A stretch of 64,000 nt of DNA from Neurospora tetrasperma FGSC 2508 (taxonomy: Eukaryota > Ascomycota > Sordariomycetes > Sordariales > Sordariaceae), in NCBI RefSeq assembly GCF_000213175.1, contig NW_009799102.1, positions 276,178-340,177 of the forward strand, given 5' to 3'. The translations under genes and the position numbers were made by a program. Below, in pieces: positions 33,761 through 46,522 of this stretch. Positions within the stretch are counted from its first letter, which is position 1. Each line of letters starts with the position of its first letter. A model generated the notes under the pieces. That model did not search any database. It saw only the letters and a list, made by a program, of their open reading frames with translations, and was not told the origin of the DNA.

Positions 33761-36700
33761 GATGAGCTGGATAGGGCTGCCGCGGTACTAGACGTAGTCG
33801 TCCAGTACGGCAAGCACAGGTGTCGAGAAGGGACGATCTGGAGTGGTTCTCGTCGGGAGCACAGATAGCCTCAATCTTGGCAGAGACGATCGTGAGTGTA
33901 AAGTTTGCTTGGTCGGATGGAGTTGAATAAACTTGGTGTCCGATGAGGCGGGTGAAGCTGTGCTGCTAAGGCGTGCTAGGGCGCGTGATGGATAGGAAGA
34001 TCTCTCTTGTTGAGGTGACGGTCGAACAAATTAGAGAATTGGCAAAGTGGGTGGTGTTTCAGAGGGGAAAAGGACTGGCACACAGACGGCGAGCAACGAT
34101 ATTTATCCAGTCAGTCCCACGAGGCTTGTTGATGTGCACGCCGTTGTACGGCTCGAGGATTGGAGGAGGTGGGCTTTTTGGGGACCAGGACAAGGTATCC
34201 AGATGCATGTTACCACCTTGCATGTACCGTTGTACCTACATACATTGCAGTGTGGTGTAGTGTAGTGTATGGTAGTGTATATTATTTTAGGCCTCGTCGA
34301 TATGCGGGTGCCAGTCCTTGTTCCAGTCTCAGATGGGCAGAGCGCCAAGAGGGTGGGATGAGATACTTTACTTTTCTTGGGGGGGAAGAATACCTACCCT
34401 ACACTAGGTAGTACCCACACCGACGCCTGCTCTCTGCGCTAAGTGGTGACGATTTGGCCCGAGGATCAACGGTATCCTGGAACAGGGGGGGTTTCTGTCT
34501 CTAAACGTTTTGTGGAAGATTGGCGCAATGATACTCCTTGCCTGCCCGCGTGTGTAGTGTACTAGACTAGTACTGCATACTTGGTATGCCCGCAAGCTGC
34601 AAGTTCGCACGAGGACCGACGGGACTGACATGACACCGTCTTCCGGGACGCTAGAGTAGTAGCGATATCAATCGGCTGCGGTCTGCCTGAGCGTGTCGAA
34701 TTTGAGGTTGCCTGGCAGCGGGGAAGACTTTCTTTCTTTTTGCAGTGACCAGTGACGAATCTGGGCCGGCTGCTGTGATACGCTGTGAATGTATGTACGC
34801 TAAAGAGGTGGTCAGAGAGAGAGAGAGAGAAAGAGATCTTGTCCCCGATTTGCGGATATGCTTGCTTGGTGGTGGGATTGGTAGGCATGGTGGGCCGGCT
34901 GGCTGGCTGGCTGGCTTGGGCAGTCCCTTGAAAATGACCCAACGTGATCTGCCAACGAGTCTCAACGTCTATACGGCAGCCGAACAACAGCCGAATGCAA
35001 GCAGGCATCGTCAGGACGGTTGACGGCCGCAAAAAGGTGCAAATACTTGGCGGTGTTGCATGTGCCCTGCCGCAGCGAACAAAACCCTGGTGTAGCACTT
35101 GCAGCAGCAGCAGCAGCACCCCAGGTTCGGCCAGCAGGGGGACATTGGCGGCGGATACTGTAATGACTCTATCGTCATACTTGGTCTAGTGTAGTGTAGT
35201 GTATATCGACTGGAAGCATGCCGCAGTGGTTTAGCCTCGCTCCATATCGGTCGGTTGCCAGATGTCGACATGCCCATCGAGGAATGAGTTCGGATTTGCT
35301 GCCGTAGCCTCCTGGCACTACCATACCATAGGCAGCGCAAATGATTGCTAACCTTGGGTCGTTGGCGCAAGATGCATTCTGAGATTAGCAGCAAAAGGAC
35401 ACACAGTCGAACGGGATTACATGTGCCGGTTGGTGAGTTTAGAAGATCAGCGGCTCCATTCGTTGGGTGGAATACCAATCCGGAATTACTGTATGGTACG
35501 TACTAAGGTGTAAATGCCCCACGTCCAAGTAGGGAGTCGTCGCGGAGAGCCGTGGGAGGAATACTGTACCTATCCCAATCCATCCAACTACACTAGTCCA
35601 AGGGGAAAAGTAAGACAGACATCAAGGCGAGAGTATACTCGAGATTGTACGGGTGCATGATTCGACAATTCCCGAGCCATTGTAGACTCTACACGAGGAG
35701 CCGAGCCTCGAGACGGGAGTAGCTGCAGTAGTCTAGTTTGATGCCGGTTTGGTGCTTTCAGTTGGATGCTTGATGATGGAGTGGTGGGTGGGTGGCCTTG
35801 TACCTAACGGCCCAGTCAGGTTGGCGATAATTTGTGTTTGGCCATGGATATTCTCCAGCATCGGATACCACCATCATCACCACCATTGGGCCACGCCAGG
35901 CATAGAGGGCATATTCGTTGCTTTTTGCTTGGAATACATGTGGTGGTTTGGTGTGGTTGTGTACCTGTGTGTGTGTGTGTGTGTGGTAATGCGTCGGTGT
36001 GACACTGACAAAGCATCTGGAAGACTGGAAAAATAAAAAGAAAAAGAGCGAGTTGTTGTTTTCCACAGCACCAGGGCAGTGTTGTGTGAGTGTATGATAG
36101 AGGTTGGTAGTACCTACCTAAGCGGGCTGTGCTGGAAGGGTACCTAGGAAAGTAACAAAAGCCAGCTGGAGGTTGTCATTGGCTCTGGCCCCGTGTCAAC
36201 CCAACCCAATCATGACGGGCAATGTGCTGCGCTGGCTAGCGTCGTCGTCGTTGCGGAAGATGGAATGGAACTTTGTGAAGACGGCGTCGTGGGCGTGAAG
36301 ACGGACGGCAACAAGGCAATGCGATGCGTCGGTCGGCTTGGAGCGCTGCGCTGCGGCCAGTGAAGTGGTCACTCTACCAATTACCACCCATGCTGAGCCG
36401 CTTCCTCCTCCTTGCATGCATTGACGGGCACTGCAATTGAGTGTGTGCAGGTGGAAAAGTCCGGGGAGAGAGACAGTGTGGGTGGGTGGTGTGGTGGCTT
36501 GCTGCCAGTTGCTTCCGTCGGGTCTCATCGCCTGGCAGTTGTAAACGAGGGACAAAGAGGGTGTTGTACAGCTGGCGGTTCAGTTGCTGCGTGCTGAGGT
36601 GTGTGGGGGAAACTCCATGAAGAGAGGAGAACTGAAACCTCGAGATGGTGACTGACTACTTCCAGGTCTCCGGCCCTCCGTCCATACATTCCATGGATGT

Positions 36701-38269
36701 TAATCTCACTCACTCTCGCAGTCCCAGAGGCTCCTGCATCTTGTCTTGATTTCATGCTGGCAGAACACCTTCCCTCTTTCCGAGGTGTCGCATCAGATGA
36801 TCCCATCGTGACTCTAGTACTGTAGTTCCTTCCCCAACTTTGGTGTTGCACAGGCACCCAGACAAAGTGGAAAGTGGTCTGTGCTCCAGAGATAAGCCGC
36901 TGCCACCTCATCAGATTCAAGCTGTGATGGAGGGGCACAGGGCAGCTGAGACGGAAGGGTCCGTGTTCCGCTCACTGCAATCACCGGGCGTCCATCAGCG
37001 TCAGAGGGGGGTAGCGAGCCGTCACCAACTGTCCGCCAGCCGGTGTATGTGACCCTGACTGCCAGCCCGGACAAGCCAAATGAGGGGAAATTGCTAGTGT
37101 AATCAACTTTTACCTTTCGGCGTCGTCGCCGGCTGACACTTGACCTCTTTCATCCTCACCTTGCCTTTTCCAGCACCCAGCTCACCGCACCTGGCCTCTA
37201 ATGGAAATCCTCTAATCTCGTCAGCATGTCCACGCCCGCCATGGCTTTCTTCTTCCCAATCGCGTCGAGAATGCCATGGCTATTTTCAGTTTGGCATCCG
37301 TCTCCTTTCAGATCTCTCTGCTCTAGACCGACAGTCAATAACCAGGGACTGTTGACCGGCTCGTGCCATGGCTGCTTCCCCGAGTAGGGGACTATCCGGA
37401 AAGTCAAGGGAGCTGTCTGGGGTATTCAGTTGTTGTCCGGGGACAATACTAGGGAGCACAACTTCTGTATCTCCGGCTCTCCATGTGTGGACATTCGGTC
37501 AACACCAAAAAGAAAAAGGACGCTTTGAGACCCTGGCAATATGATGACCAAGAAAGTCCAATCACGGCTCCAAATTCCTGGATCGGTTTGGATCTCTGGA
37601 TCTTCCCTCAATTCCCTGCCTGCCGGCTTAAAGTTGTATCAAGGCTGCATTGTCAAAGAGCCTGCCCTGGACTAGACGACACCACCGGAACAGTCACGCC
37701 CATCCACTTTGCCAGTTGTCAGACCTCCTCTACCACGGGCATAGTGTACAGCTTCACCTTGGATGAGGGGGCATTGGTTGTTCGGCATGGAAGCATCAAT
37801 AGTATCAACACCACTCCAGTTGGCAGTGATGCATTCAGTCACAAGAAGGGGGCGCTGGAAAAGGTGTAAGCCTCCGGGGAACCGCCTCCCCTCGCTCCCT
37901 ACGCAGTACATCGGTTTCAATCCGTTGCTGCTGCTGTTGCTGCAAGACCAACAAGGCCACGACGGTTGGTCAACTGCCTGTGGTCATCAACCATTTGCTG
38001 GTCAACAACATCAAGAAGAGAGCATCTCAGCATCACGAGAGTGAGTGAGCAGTAGCTAGTGTGGTGTGTCATTGCTGGTTACACTGTACAAGGGTGTTTG
38101 GCTCCCCTGGCTGCCTTGCTGCCAGCGAATCCCACTGAGCTTGGAGCCCCATCACACTGCGCTTGATTGGGCCTGAATCCGCCCAAAAGCGAGGCGGACC
38201 CCTTCCACTGGACGACATCATCTTGCCAGCACCGTCATTTCCCAGACGGCGTGGGTCTTGGCTCTCTGA

Positions 38270-38291
38270 GGATTGATTGATTGATTGATTG
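38270..38291. repeat. (GATT)n microsatellite
   Basis: Five to six consecutive GATT/TTGA tetranucleotides. Confidence 0.85.
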
Positions 38292-39654
38292 ATGGTCACC
38301 TCTCCTCTCTCTCTCTACACCATCTCACATGTTGTTTCAAGCAATGTTCCTGTCAATCTTGCAACGCCCTTACAGCTGTCATCATCTCCTTTTTGGACAT
38401 ATTCTCGGGTAATTCAAGATGCCTGGATTTCTGCTGACAAAGAAATCCCTATCTTCGACACAACCTTGACGAGTCAATATCCACGCACGCACCAGCTCCT
38501 CGGTCTTGTTGTCTCTTGGTTATTTTGGTTCCGCCGCGGTATCCTCGGAAAGACCTAGGAAAGCTTGGGCTTCAAGCTGCCCACCCTCTCACCCCGTATT
38601 TGATATTGTACGTACTTCTGATGTCGACATTCAACGACAACGAGCGACGATTTACACGTCAAGTGGCCTGTGCGTCATTCAGTAATGAATCAGACCAGTC
38701 TAGTTTCGTCCGCTGTCGTCACCTCCCCTGCAGGACACATCTCGAGACAGACTGCCATCCGATGGCCATGCTCGCATTCGGATAGCTTCAATCTCAACCC
38801 ACATCTTCCCCAGGCAAGCATGTTATGCTGTGCGTCTGTCATTTGCCCGGCATGACACTACCCCCTGATTACTTGCATCAAATGGTCCAGCTTCCCCGTT
38901 GACCATGTTCGGACCCTAGAATAGGCGCCAGGCACGCCAGTGGTGCTGGTCAGAATCTCAGATGCCAGATGGCCTCCTCCACTGCTCTGCCTTGGTTCCT
39001 ACCTTCTCGAACCACTCTCGCCTCTGTCCCCTTGTTTTGGGCTCTGTTGAGCTGCAGGAAGTCGTCAAAGAGACACTGAGGAAGGAGGGCCATTGGCCCC
39101 GATTGATGGAACATTCTTCGGAGACTTTCACGGCCCCGTACGTTGGGTCGAATTGAACTGTTTGGGCTATGGCTTCGTTCAGACTTCGCAAGCTTTGCCT
39201 CCGTCCTGAGGATCGTACGAGGCATCGAGGCTATGAGGTTGGTGTTGTATATGGACAAAGATGCCTGGTTCAGGACAGAGGAAGCATACGTCCATGTACC
39301 GAAATGTTCACGAAGGATGCGAATTGTGTTGACCCATTGGCAGGATATCGACACTCTGTCACCACGTCTCCCTCGCTTTTCCCATGCTGCCATTCCGGTT
39401 CTTTCAGAAATGCTGTGTCTGTCTATGCTCACAAGAGGCACTCCCCTTTTCCCAGGCAAACGAAGCAGACAAACAGCGGATGTCGTCCAAAAAGGCCAAG
39501 AATACTCCGGTCCCTCGGATTCCGGGCTCCACTGCAACTCCCAGGCTCCACTTGACGGCGAGGGGTTCGGGGACTAATCAGAGCAAAATGGGACCCATCA
39601 GGCCCCGTAAATCCCGGTCCCGTTCGTTACACTCTCTTCCGGCACAACTGGTCA

Positions 39655-39770
39655 GCGTGGTACCGCCACTTTAAGCAACCATGTTATTTTGTACGGAAAA
39701 AAAAAAAAAATTATCGCCACTTTGCACTTCGAAACGCTAACCTTTGGAATGCCGGTAGAGGCGTTATAAA
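39655..39770. repeat. Dispersed degenerate repeat, copy 2
   Basis: Collinear with 25500-25640 (see that entry) through GGTACCGCCACTTTA, ACCATG, TTATC, TTGCACTTC, CTAACCTTTGG and ATGCCGGTAG, with small gaps. An A-tract of about 14 lies where copy 1 has a T-tract and other sequence. Confidence 0.55.
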
Positions 39771-42700
39771 TCCGACTTCGCCTGTGCTTGCTTTCCGTGC
39801 TAACGTTGCCGGCTTACCGCTATGACCAATCTCGTCAACCCGGCCCCGCAGCTCAGACCGACCCCGTCCCGTCTTGGTCCCGTCTTGGCATATGGGGACC
39901 ATACGGGAGGGATCTCCGTGGTGACACCCGCGCGACCGGGGGACCAGGGGGGAGGGGGAGTGAGTGAGAGAGCTGAAAAGCGAAACGAAACACATCAACC
40001 CTCCCCTCCCCTCCCCACATGCTAATCAAAGGAGTCAAATTAACTACAGTGTACATTACACTTCCTGGATGTCTAAGCTAGCTAAAGATGGAGCAAAAAC
40101 TCCTGAATTCGACATTTCCCCGGAGACTTTTTGAGACGCTTGGCGGTTGGCGGTTGGTTTCCAAACTTAGCAATCGCGCCCAGAGATCCCGTCACTCGCT
40201 CGCGCTTCTCTTGGTCACACAACACATTCACACCTCGAACGTGCCCCGGAACCCCGGAACCCCGGAATCCTACCTTCTACACACACTACACTACACCTTA
40301 TTGTCCATTTATCCTGGTCGTTTAACTGAATGGTCACCTTCCTTTACCAGCAGTAATAGCCGACTAAACCACCAAAATGGCTTCTTCATTCGCTGAGTGG
40401 TTGAGTTTTTTAAACGCACTAGACGTAGTGTAGAGGTAAGTACTAACATCACGCGCAGGAATTTGATGCTGATAATCATTCGACTTGTCGTTGGAGTGTT
40501 TTATCAAAGAAAAGCGGTTTCATTCCTTCCTTCAGTTCGAACAGGAACGAGGGACGTTCGACCTCGAGATGAGATGAGGTGACATGCAAATCTTCGTCGG
40601 TCTAGAGCATATTTGAGGTTGGTTTTCTTTACTTTTCCTTCCTTTTCTTTTTACTTCCTTTTTTTTCCTTCTTTTTTTCTTTTCATAGACGAACGGACGG
40701 CAAGGAGCACCAAGCTACGGTACTACGGTACGGCACGGTACGGAACGGAACGGACCATGATGATCACGCCCAGGCGAAAAGAGCCAGAAGGCCAGAAAGC
40801 AAAGAAAGAGCAGAACAGAACAGAACAGAATACATACTCCCTGCCAGTCAAGGAGAGGTTTCCAGATACATACCTACCTAGGTAAGCACTGCAACGTCCG
40901 AAGATATACGGAGTGGACTCGACGTCCGAATGCTGCAGGGTCGCCTCCGCTCAGTTCTAGATCGATGCGATGCGGCAGCGGTAATGAAACGATGGTACCT
41001 GCCGGCCGTACCGTGCCAATTCGTGCAAATGTCGTGAAGCTTTTGATATCGCTGTTTTTGTTGTCCTTGTTACCGCATGCAAAATTATATATAATATGGA
41101 AGGTATGTGCCCTTCACTTTCATTGCTTTTTTTTTTTCACCTCTACCCGTCCCCGTCCCCGTCCCTGCTGTCTCCACGGCCGTCACTTGTCAAGCCTCCC
41201 GACTGCAGCTTCAGATATAGCAAAGGAGGTTGATATCAGACCATTACCCACTGCCCAGAATAAGGTATGTATGTAGGTATGCTGCACATCCCCTTCCCAA
41301 CCTCAAACCAAGACGGTGAAACTCGTATCTAGGTATCAGATCTGCTGCTGGAAAAGGGAGGAACGAAGATCGAATCGAATCGAGTATACTACCTGAACGT
41401 TGTATGGATTGATAAGCGGGCATAGAGGTAGTAGATAAGCGAGCGAGGTAAGAAGGGAGGAGACGTAAAGTTGCACTGCATGAGTGATCTTCAGGACGCG
41501 TATATGTATGTACCTTGGGTATGTAGGTCTAGATGGATGGGAGGGTGAAGTCCTATGGAAGGTACTGTAGCTTGGTTAGGTGGATAGGCAAGGTAGGTAG
41601 GTAAGGTAGGTGTGCTACTTTGGGATTTCTTGATATATCTCATGATGATGATGATGATGACGAGGTTGGATGAACCCTTGCTGCATGCATTCTTTTGTCT
41701 GGGGGTTTGGGGATTTGGAATTGGCGGTCAAGATGAGTTTGGATATACACTTTTCATGTGAAAGGGGGTCATATACGGTTAACGTGAACATTATCATTCA
41801 TTGCCTTTGTTCTTTCTATGAACGATAGCCGTGTTTCAGGATCAGAATCGTATCTGGGACTGATGAAGGGGTAAAGGTAGGTAACATGACTTCCAAAAGA
41901 CCTGAAACCCAAATTGCATGGCCAGACAATAGGGAAAAACAGTATCAGGCAAGGATGTAGGATTCACAGGGAAACTCAACTCAAGGAACATGGTTGTACA
42001 AGATTCGGTCCACATCATCGTGCATTTACCAGAATCCTCATGAACATAAACAAACTAAACACACTGGAATTCGACATGGGGACGATTCATGTCAACTTGT
42101 GAATTCAGACAAACCAAAAGACACAGGATGGTGGTTCTAGTTTCAGGAAGTTCACGTCGCACAAGATCTAGATCCACATCATCGTGCTTTCCATATGGCC
42201 AGCTACCTCGACCTATTTCGCCTTGGCACAGTAAACGTCGGATACTCCTAGCGTCTAGACTTGAGACTCTCGTTGTCCAGCGCCGGATCTTGCACATCCT
42301 GATCGGCCCCAGCCTGCCTGCCATCAAAAACCATTTGACTACCAGCAAGTTCCCGTCCACCATCATCACCGGTGATGTGATTTTCCTGGGGTTAGATAGG
42401 TGTTCGCTGCAAAGCCAAATGCGGCTACCCGTTATCCTCCCTCGCGCTTAGGAAGGTATGTAGGTAGCTTGGAAGGAAGCTTGTTGGAAAAGCAAGATCA
42501 GTTCCCAGATGTTGTAAACTTGCGCGAGATGTCTCGGATAGCGACAGTCCGGGTCGAAGGACTGCATTGCATCGCATCCATAAAAAATCATGAGAGAAGA
42601 AAAATGGAGGTGGGAGAGGTTGGTGGGATCACGTTTATCCACATCAACATCATCATCACACTCACTGACTGAGAACTAAATCATTTCGTAATGTGAAGCC

Positions 42701-43656
42701 AAAACAGTTGTGGACCGAGACATTTGCGAACAATGTATGGGGTGATTTGATTTGGTATTTTTACGTCTTGCTTCTGGTGACGAACATGTGGTCAGTGATG
42801 TAGTGTGTAGTCACTATGGAGGCGGCTCGAACACCTGGCGCGAAACCCCACGGGGAAAAAGGTCAACGATCTCGATGTCTCCAGGATGCCTAGACATGGA
42901 TAGGGGTTGGACAAATCTCAAACACAGCTCGGGATTTACACTTGAAATGTCGTTTGGACCTGGGCCATTTTTCAACACACGTGGGGAAGAGCGAACGTCC
43001 TAGGACATTAGCGAAGGTGCGGATCGAGATCGCGGATGGTTCAGCTGAGGACGGGAGGTCGGGGATGAGACGAGCCATGGAGTGGAGGACCGGAGAAAGT
43101 GAGATGGGGTGAGCCGCTCCCCGGTCGTTATGGCGGGGTTCGGGGAAGGCTCGGCTCGGAACGGGTCTTTTGAGGCAGCTAATGTCTCCGATGGTGTGAT
43201 CGATAATAGAAATGAAGTTATTCGCAAGTTGACTTTGTAACGAAGAGCTTTAACGGTGTGATGTTGTTGCGAGGTGAGAAGCTGCCTTGGGGTGATCAGA
43301 CTACCTATACTGTTTCGATCTGGTGATGCACTAATACTCTCGCGGCAGGTACAATACCTTGAGCTGTTAGCTTGTCCCCTACGCACTAACACTAACAGGC
43401 CCCATAATGGCGGCAGGCGGAATCAGCGCCCGATTCGGCAGCAACGATAAGGACACCTTATCAAAGACGCGAGCTGGCGGCATTGGCGTTCGGGGGGAGC
43501 AACCTGGCCGACTATGCGACGGCGGCGGCGGGAAGCTTCACCATCTTGCAACGAAAACCAACCCAGCCCAACATTAAGGATCCGGATCTTCCGAATTCCT
43601 GACCTCTTCTTTCAACGAATTGTACATGTGAGGGCACATTCATCACCAGCGGCATC

Positions 43657-45478
43657 ATGCGCCGTCCAAGCCTAGCTCTCCTAGCTCTGAGCTCGCTGCC
43701 GTTTGGCAGTGCTCGACAGCCCGCCAGCTTCAGCATCCACCAAGATCTGCTGGCACATCCCCAGGTGCGTCTTAGCTTTGCGCGCTCACCAAAAGTATGG
43801 CAGTGATGCTGACGTCAATCCCCCATCTGCCCAGTTTGAAGTCATCTTTTCCGACAGCTATATCTCCGAGGCCGACGCCTTGGCCCTCCTCGAAGCAGCC
43901 AACAAGACACCTAAACCGACCCCAGCGAGCGACGGCGCACACGATGGCTCGACGACAAGAACCGATCTGACCAGTGCGATCCGCGAATCCGCAACGGCAA
44001 ACGCCGACACCGACAATGGCGACGATAGCATAGGCGGCACTTCGCCGCTTAGAGAAACATACGAGCTCATTGCTCACCCGCCCATGCGCTACCTCTGCTC
44101 GATCCCCATCATCGCCCCGCCGCCCGCTCTTAACAAGACCGCGACCGAGCTTGCCAAAGCCGAAGAAGCCCGCGAAGTCACTCGCGCCTATAACAAAGGA
44201 TGGGAGCTGATGCGCGGCCTGGAGAATCAATGCCTTCACTTCGTCAGCGGCTGGTGGAGCTACCAATACTGCTACGGCAAGTCCATCGTGCAATACCACG
44301 CCGTTCCCAACCCGAAAGGCGGCCCCCCTTTGCGCGACAAGAACAGCCAGGAGTACATTCTAGGGACATCCTTGCCGCCTTCCTCCCACTCCCATAAGGG
44401 GAAGCAGATTGAAGTCCCCAATAACGAGCAGAAGCAGCTATCGCCTCCCCCAAATACCGAGCTCCAAGCCAAGGACAACCAGCGCTACCTCGTCCAGCGG
44501 CTAGACGGGGGCACCATTTGCGATCTTACGGGCCGTCCACGCACGATCGAGATTCAGTACCACTGCAACCCAGCCCTCTCAGGGGATAGGATCGGTTGGA
44601 TCAAGGAAGTTACCACCTGCGCCTATCTAATGGTCATCCACACCCCCCGACTCTGCGCCGACGTTGCCTTCCTCCCGCCCAAGGAAACCAAGGCCCACCC
44701 GATTACTTGTCGGCAGATTATCAGCTCCGACGAGGAAGCCCTGTCTTTCAACCAGCGAAGGAAAAACACCATCGACTCAGCAGCAGCTGCTGCCGCCACT
44801 ACCGAAGACCAAAAGCAGGGGTCAGAATCGGGGTCGGCCGAAAAGCTATCATACCAAGGCCTAACGGTAGCCGGCATCCCCATTGGTGCGCGCCGCATCC
44901 TTCCCTCGACCCACGTCCTCCCCCTCCCGCGCCACCTTCAACAGCAACGACAAGAAGCACAGCAAGGGAACCTTCTCGAGGCACTAACCAAAGCGGCCTT
45001 CAAAGCGGATGTCTTTGGTGATTATGGCGACGACAACAACAACAACCACCCAAAGCCAGGCAAGGGCAGGAAAGCAGCAGGAGCAGGTAAAGGACAAAGT
45101 GGCCAGAAAGAAATAAAAAAGATGAGGATTTCGGAAAGAGATATCGATAAGTTGGGGTTGGACCAGCAGACTCTGGACGCCCTCAGAGAGGAAATCAGAG
45201 CGGCGGGGTTGGATCCTGATAGGAATTTGAATGATGAGAGGGAGGCAGGGGGCGAGATAGTGTGGGAGTTTTATGCCGATGTTTCGGGGGATGAGGAGGA
45301 CGGGGTTGCGGAGGAGGGAAAGGAGGTGTTTGTTTGGTATGAAGATGAAGATGAGGGGGGAGAGCAAGCTGAAGCTGGGAAAGACCATAAGGGGAGGAAG
45401 AAGGGGGGAAATGGGGAGGGAAGCGGAAGTGGGAGCGAGGAGGGGAGTAAGGAGGAGTATTATCGGGATGAACTCTGA
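43657..45478 (+). CDS. yos9: ER lectin Yos9/OS-9 (ERAD)
   Basis: Two exons, 43657-43764 and 43835-45478, with a 70-bp intron (GTGCGT donor, CTGAC branch, CCCAG acceptor, phase 0), give 583 residues. The first exon encodes a signal peptide (MRRPSLALLALSSLPFGSAR), which decides the start. An MRH (mannose 6-phosphate receptor homology) domain spans about 166-310. It has the Trp-Trp motif GWWSYQYCY, the Gln of IVQYH, the Arg of GRPRTIEIQYHC and the Glu and Tyr of KEVTTCAYLM, the four residues expected for glycan binding, plus paired Cys. Yos9 reads trimmed N-glycans on misfolded luminal proteins and hands them to the Hrd1 ubiquitin ligase. The protein ends in YRDEL, a luminal ER retrieval signal. 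The C-terminal third is acidic and low-complexity. Confidence 0.92.
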
Positions 45479-46490
45479 TATGTTATTGAAGAAGAGGAGG
45501 ATGGTTGTATACTAGATCTATAGGAGGAACATGCAATGAGCCTGATGGGGCAAGGTAATTTCTGAAAGGGAGATCTTAACCAACAGCAGCGTTTGCCATC
45601 ATCATTCCAGACTAGGAGGACAACAGCCTCGATCTAAATGATAGTGATTCTGTTTTGGACAACATCACCACCGTGTATATCTCCCGCTTCTTTTCTTCTA
45701 CTGAGTCTGGCGATTACCTAGGTATCTAGTGTTGCCCTTACGATTTTCCCAAAAAACATCGGCTATTGTCCGGGATATCTCTATAATTTCAGACAGTTAC
45801 ATCCAACATCAGCTGCTCTTACCTTACGACTTTCATCGACAATCTTCGCTTCGCTTCGGTAGATATGCGATACAAGTTTGCAAAATCTCACGGGTTCGCG
45901 AAATTATAAGATTCGCGAGATCTCACAAACCCGTCCCGTTGCCTCAAGCGGAGGGAGTCTCCCGCCTGTAGGTAGTATACACGGCACTCGATCATGCTAC
46001 CACTCGAGGATGTTCCCACCGTATACCCCGATATCCGTCGGAGATGCGTAAATAATGTCCAGAGATGGATGATCAAACTTAGAATACCCCATGGCGAAAG
46101 AAGAAACAAAAGGAAAAGGAAAAAGAACAGAAAAAAAGAAGGGTCTGGTCTAGTGTCGAATAACTGCCCGACCGGGGGAATCTCGTAGTATCAAATTTCC
46201 CTTTTTGCTAATCTAGGTACCTAGTTACCTAGTTACCTAGCCGCCGTTTTATTTTTTATTTTTTTCATGTTTTTGTGTACTATATCCTGTCTACCTATCT
46301 CCGTCTCCAACATAGGTACCTTAGGTATCATTTAATTTAACCTCCAGGCAGTATGTACAGAACGGAGCCTAAGTCTAGGTAATGATGTGGCCATATTCTA
46401 CCTACCTGGTGAAGAATGAAAGTCCCGAGCGTGGTGAGAAAAAGGGGTTAAATAGAACAGAGTTTAGGTAGTGAATGGATACACAGATAA

Positions 46491-46522
<32 letters not shown>

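Larger units (their letters stand above)
33761..43656. other. Near 10-kb gene-poor spacer between divergent genes
   Basis: No convincing gene was found. Open frames of 100-195 codons exist (for example both strands of 38950-39577, and plus 37483-37869), but they overlap each other and show no domains. The spacer has simple repeats: GA run near 34816, GGCT run near 34897, GT run near 35965-35985, GATT run at 38270-38291, ATG run near 41641-41660. There are many TAGTGTAGTGTA and TACCTA stretches, an A-tract at 39698-39712 and the second copy of a dispersed repeat. It includes the promoters of the zinc-finger gene (left, minus) and Yos9 (right, plus). Confidence 0.5.

Noticed and set aside
38950-39577. 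Three overlapping open frames on both strands
   Set aside because: None has a domain, start context or splice pattern that favours it, and they cannot all be real.
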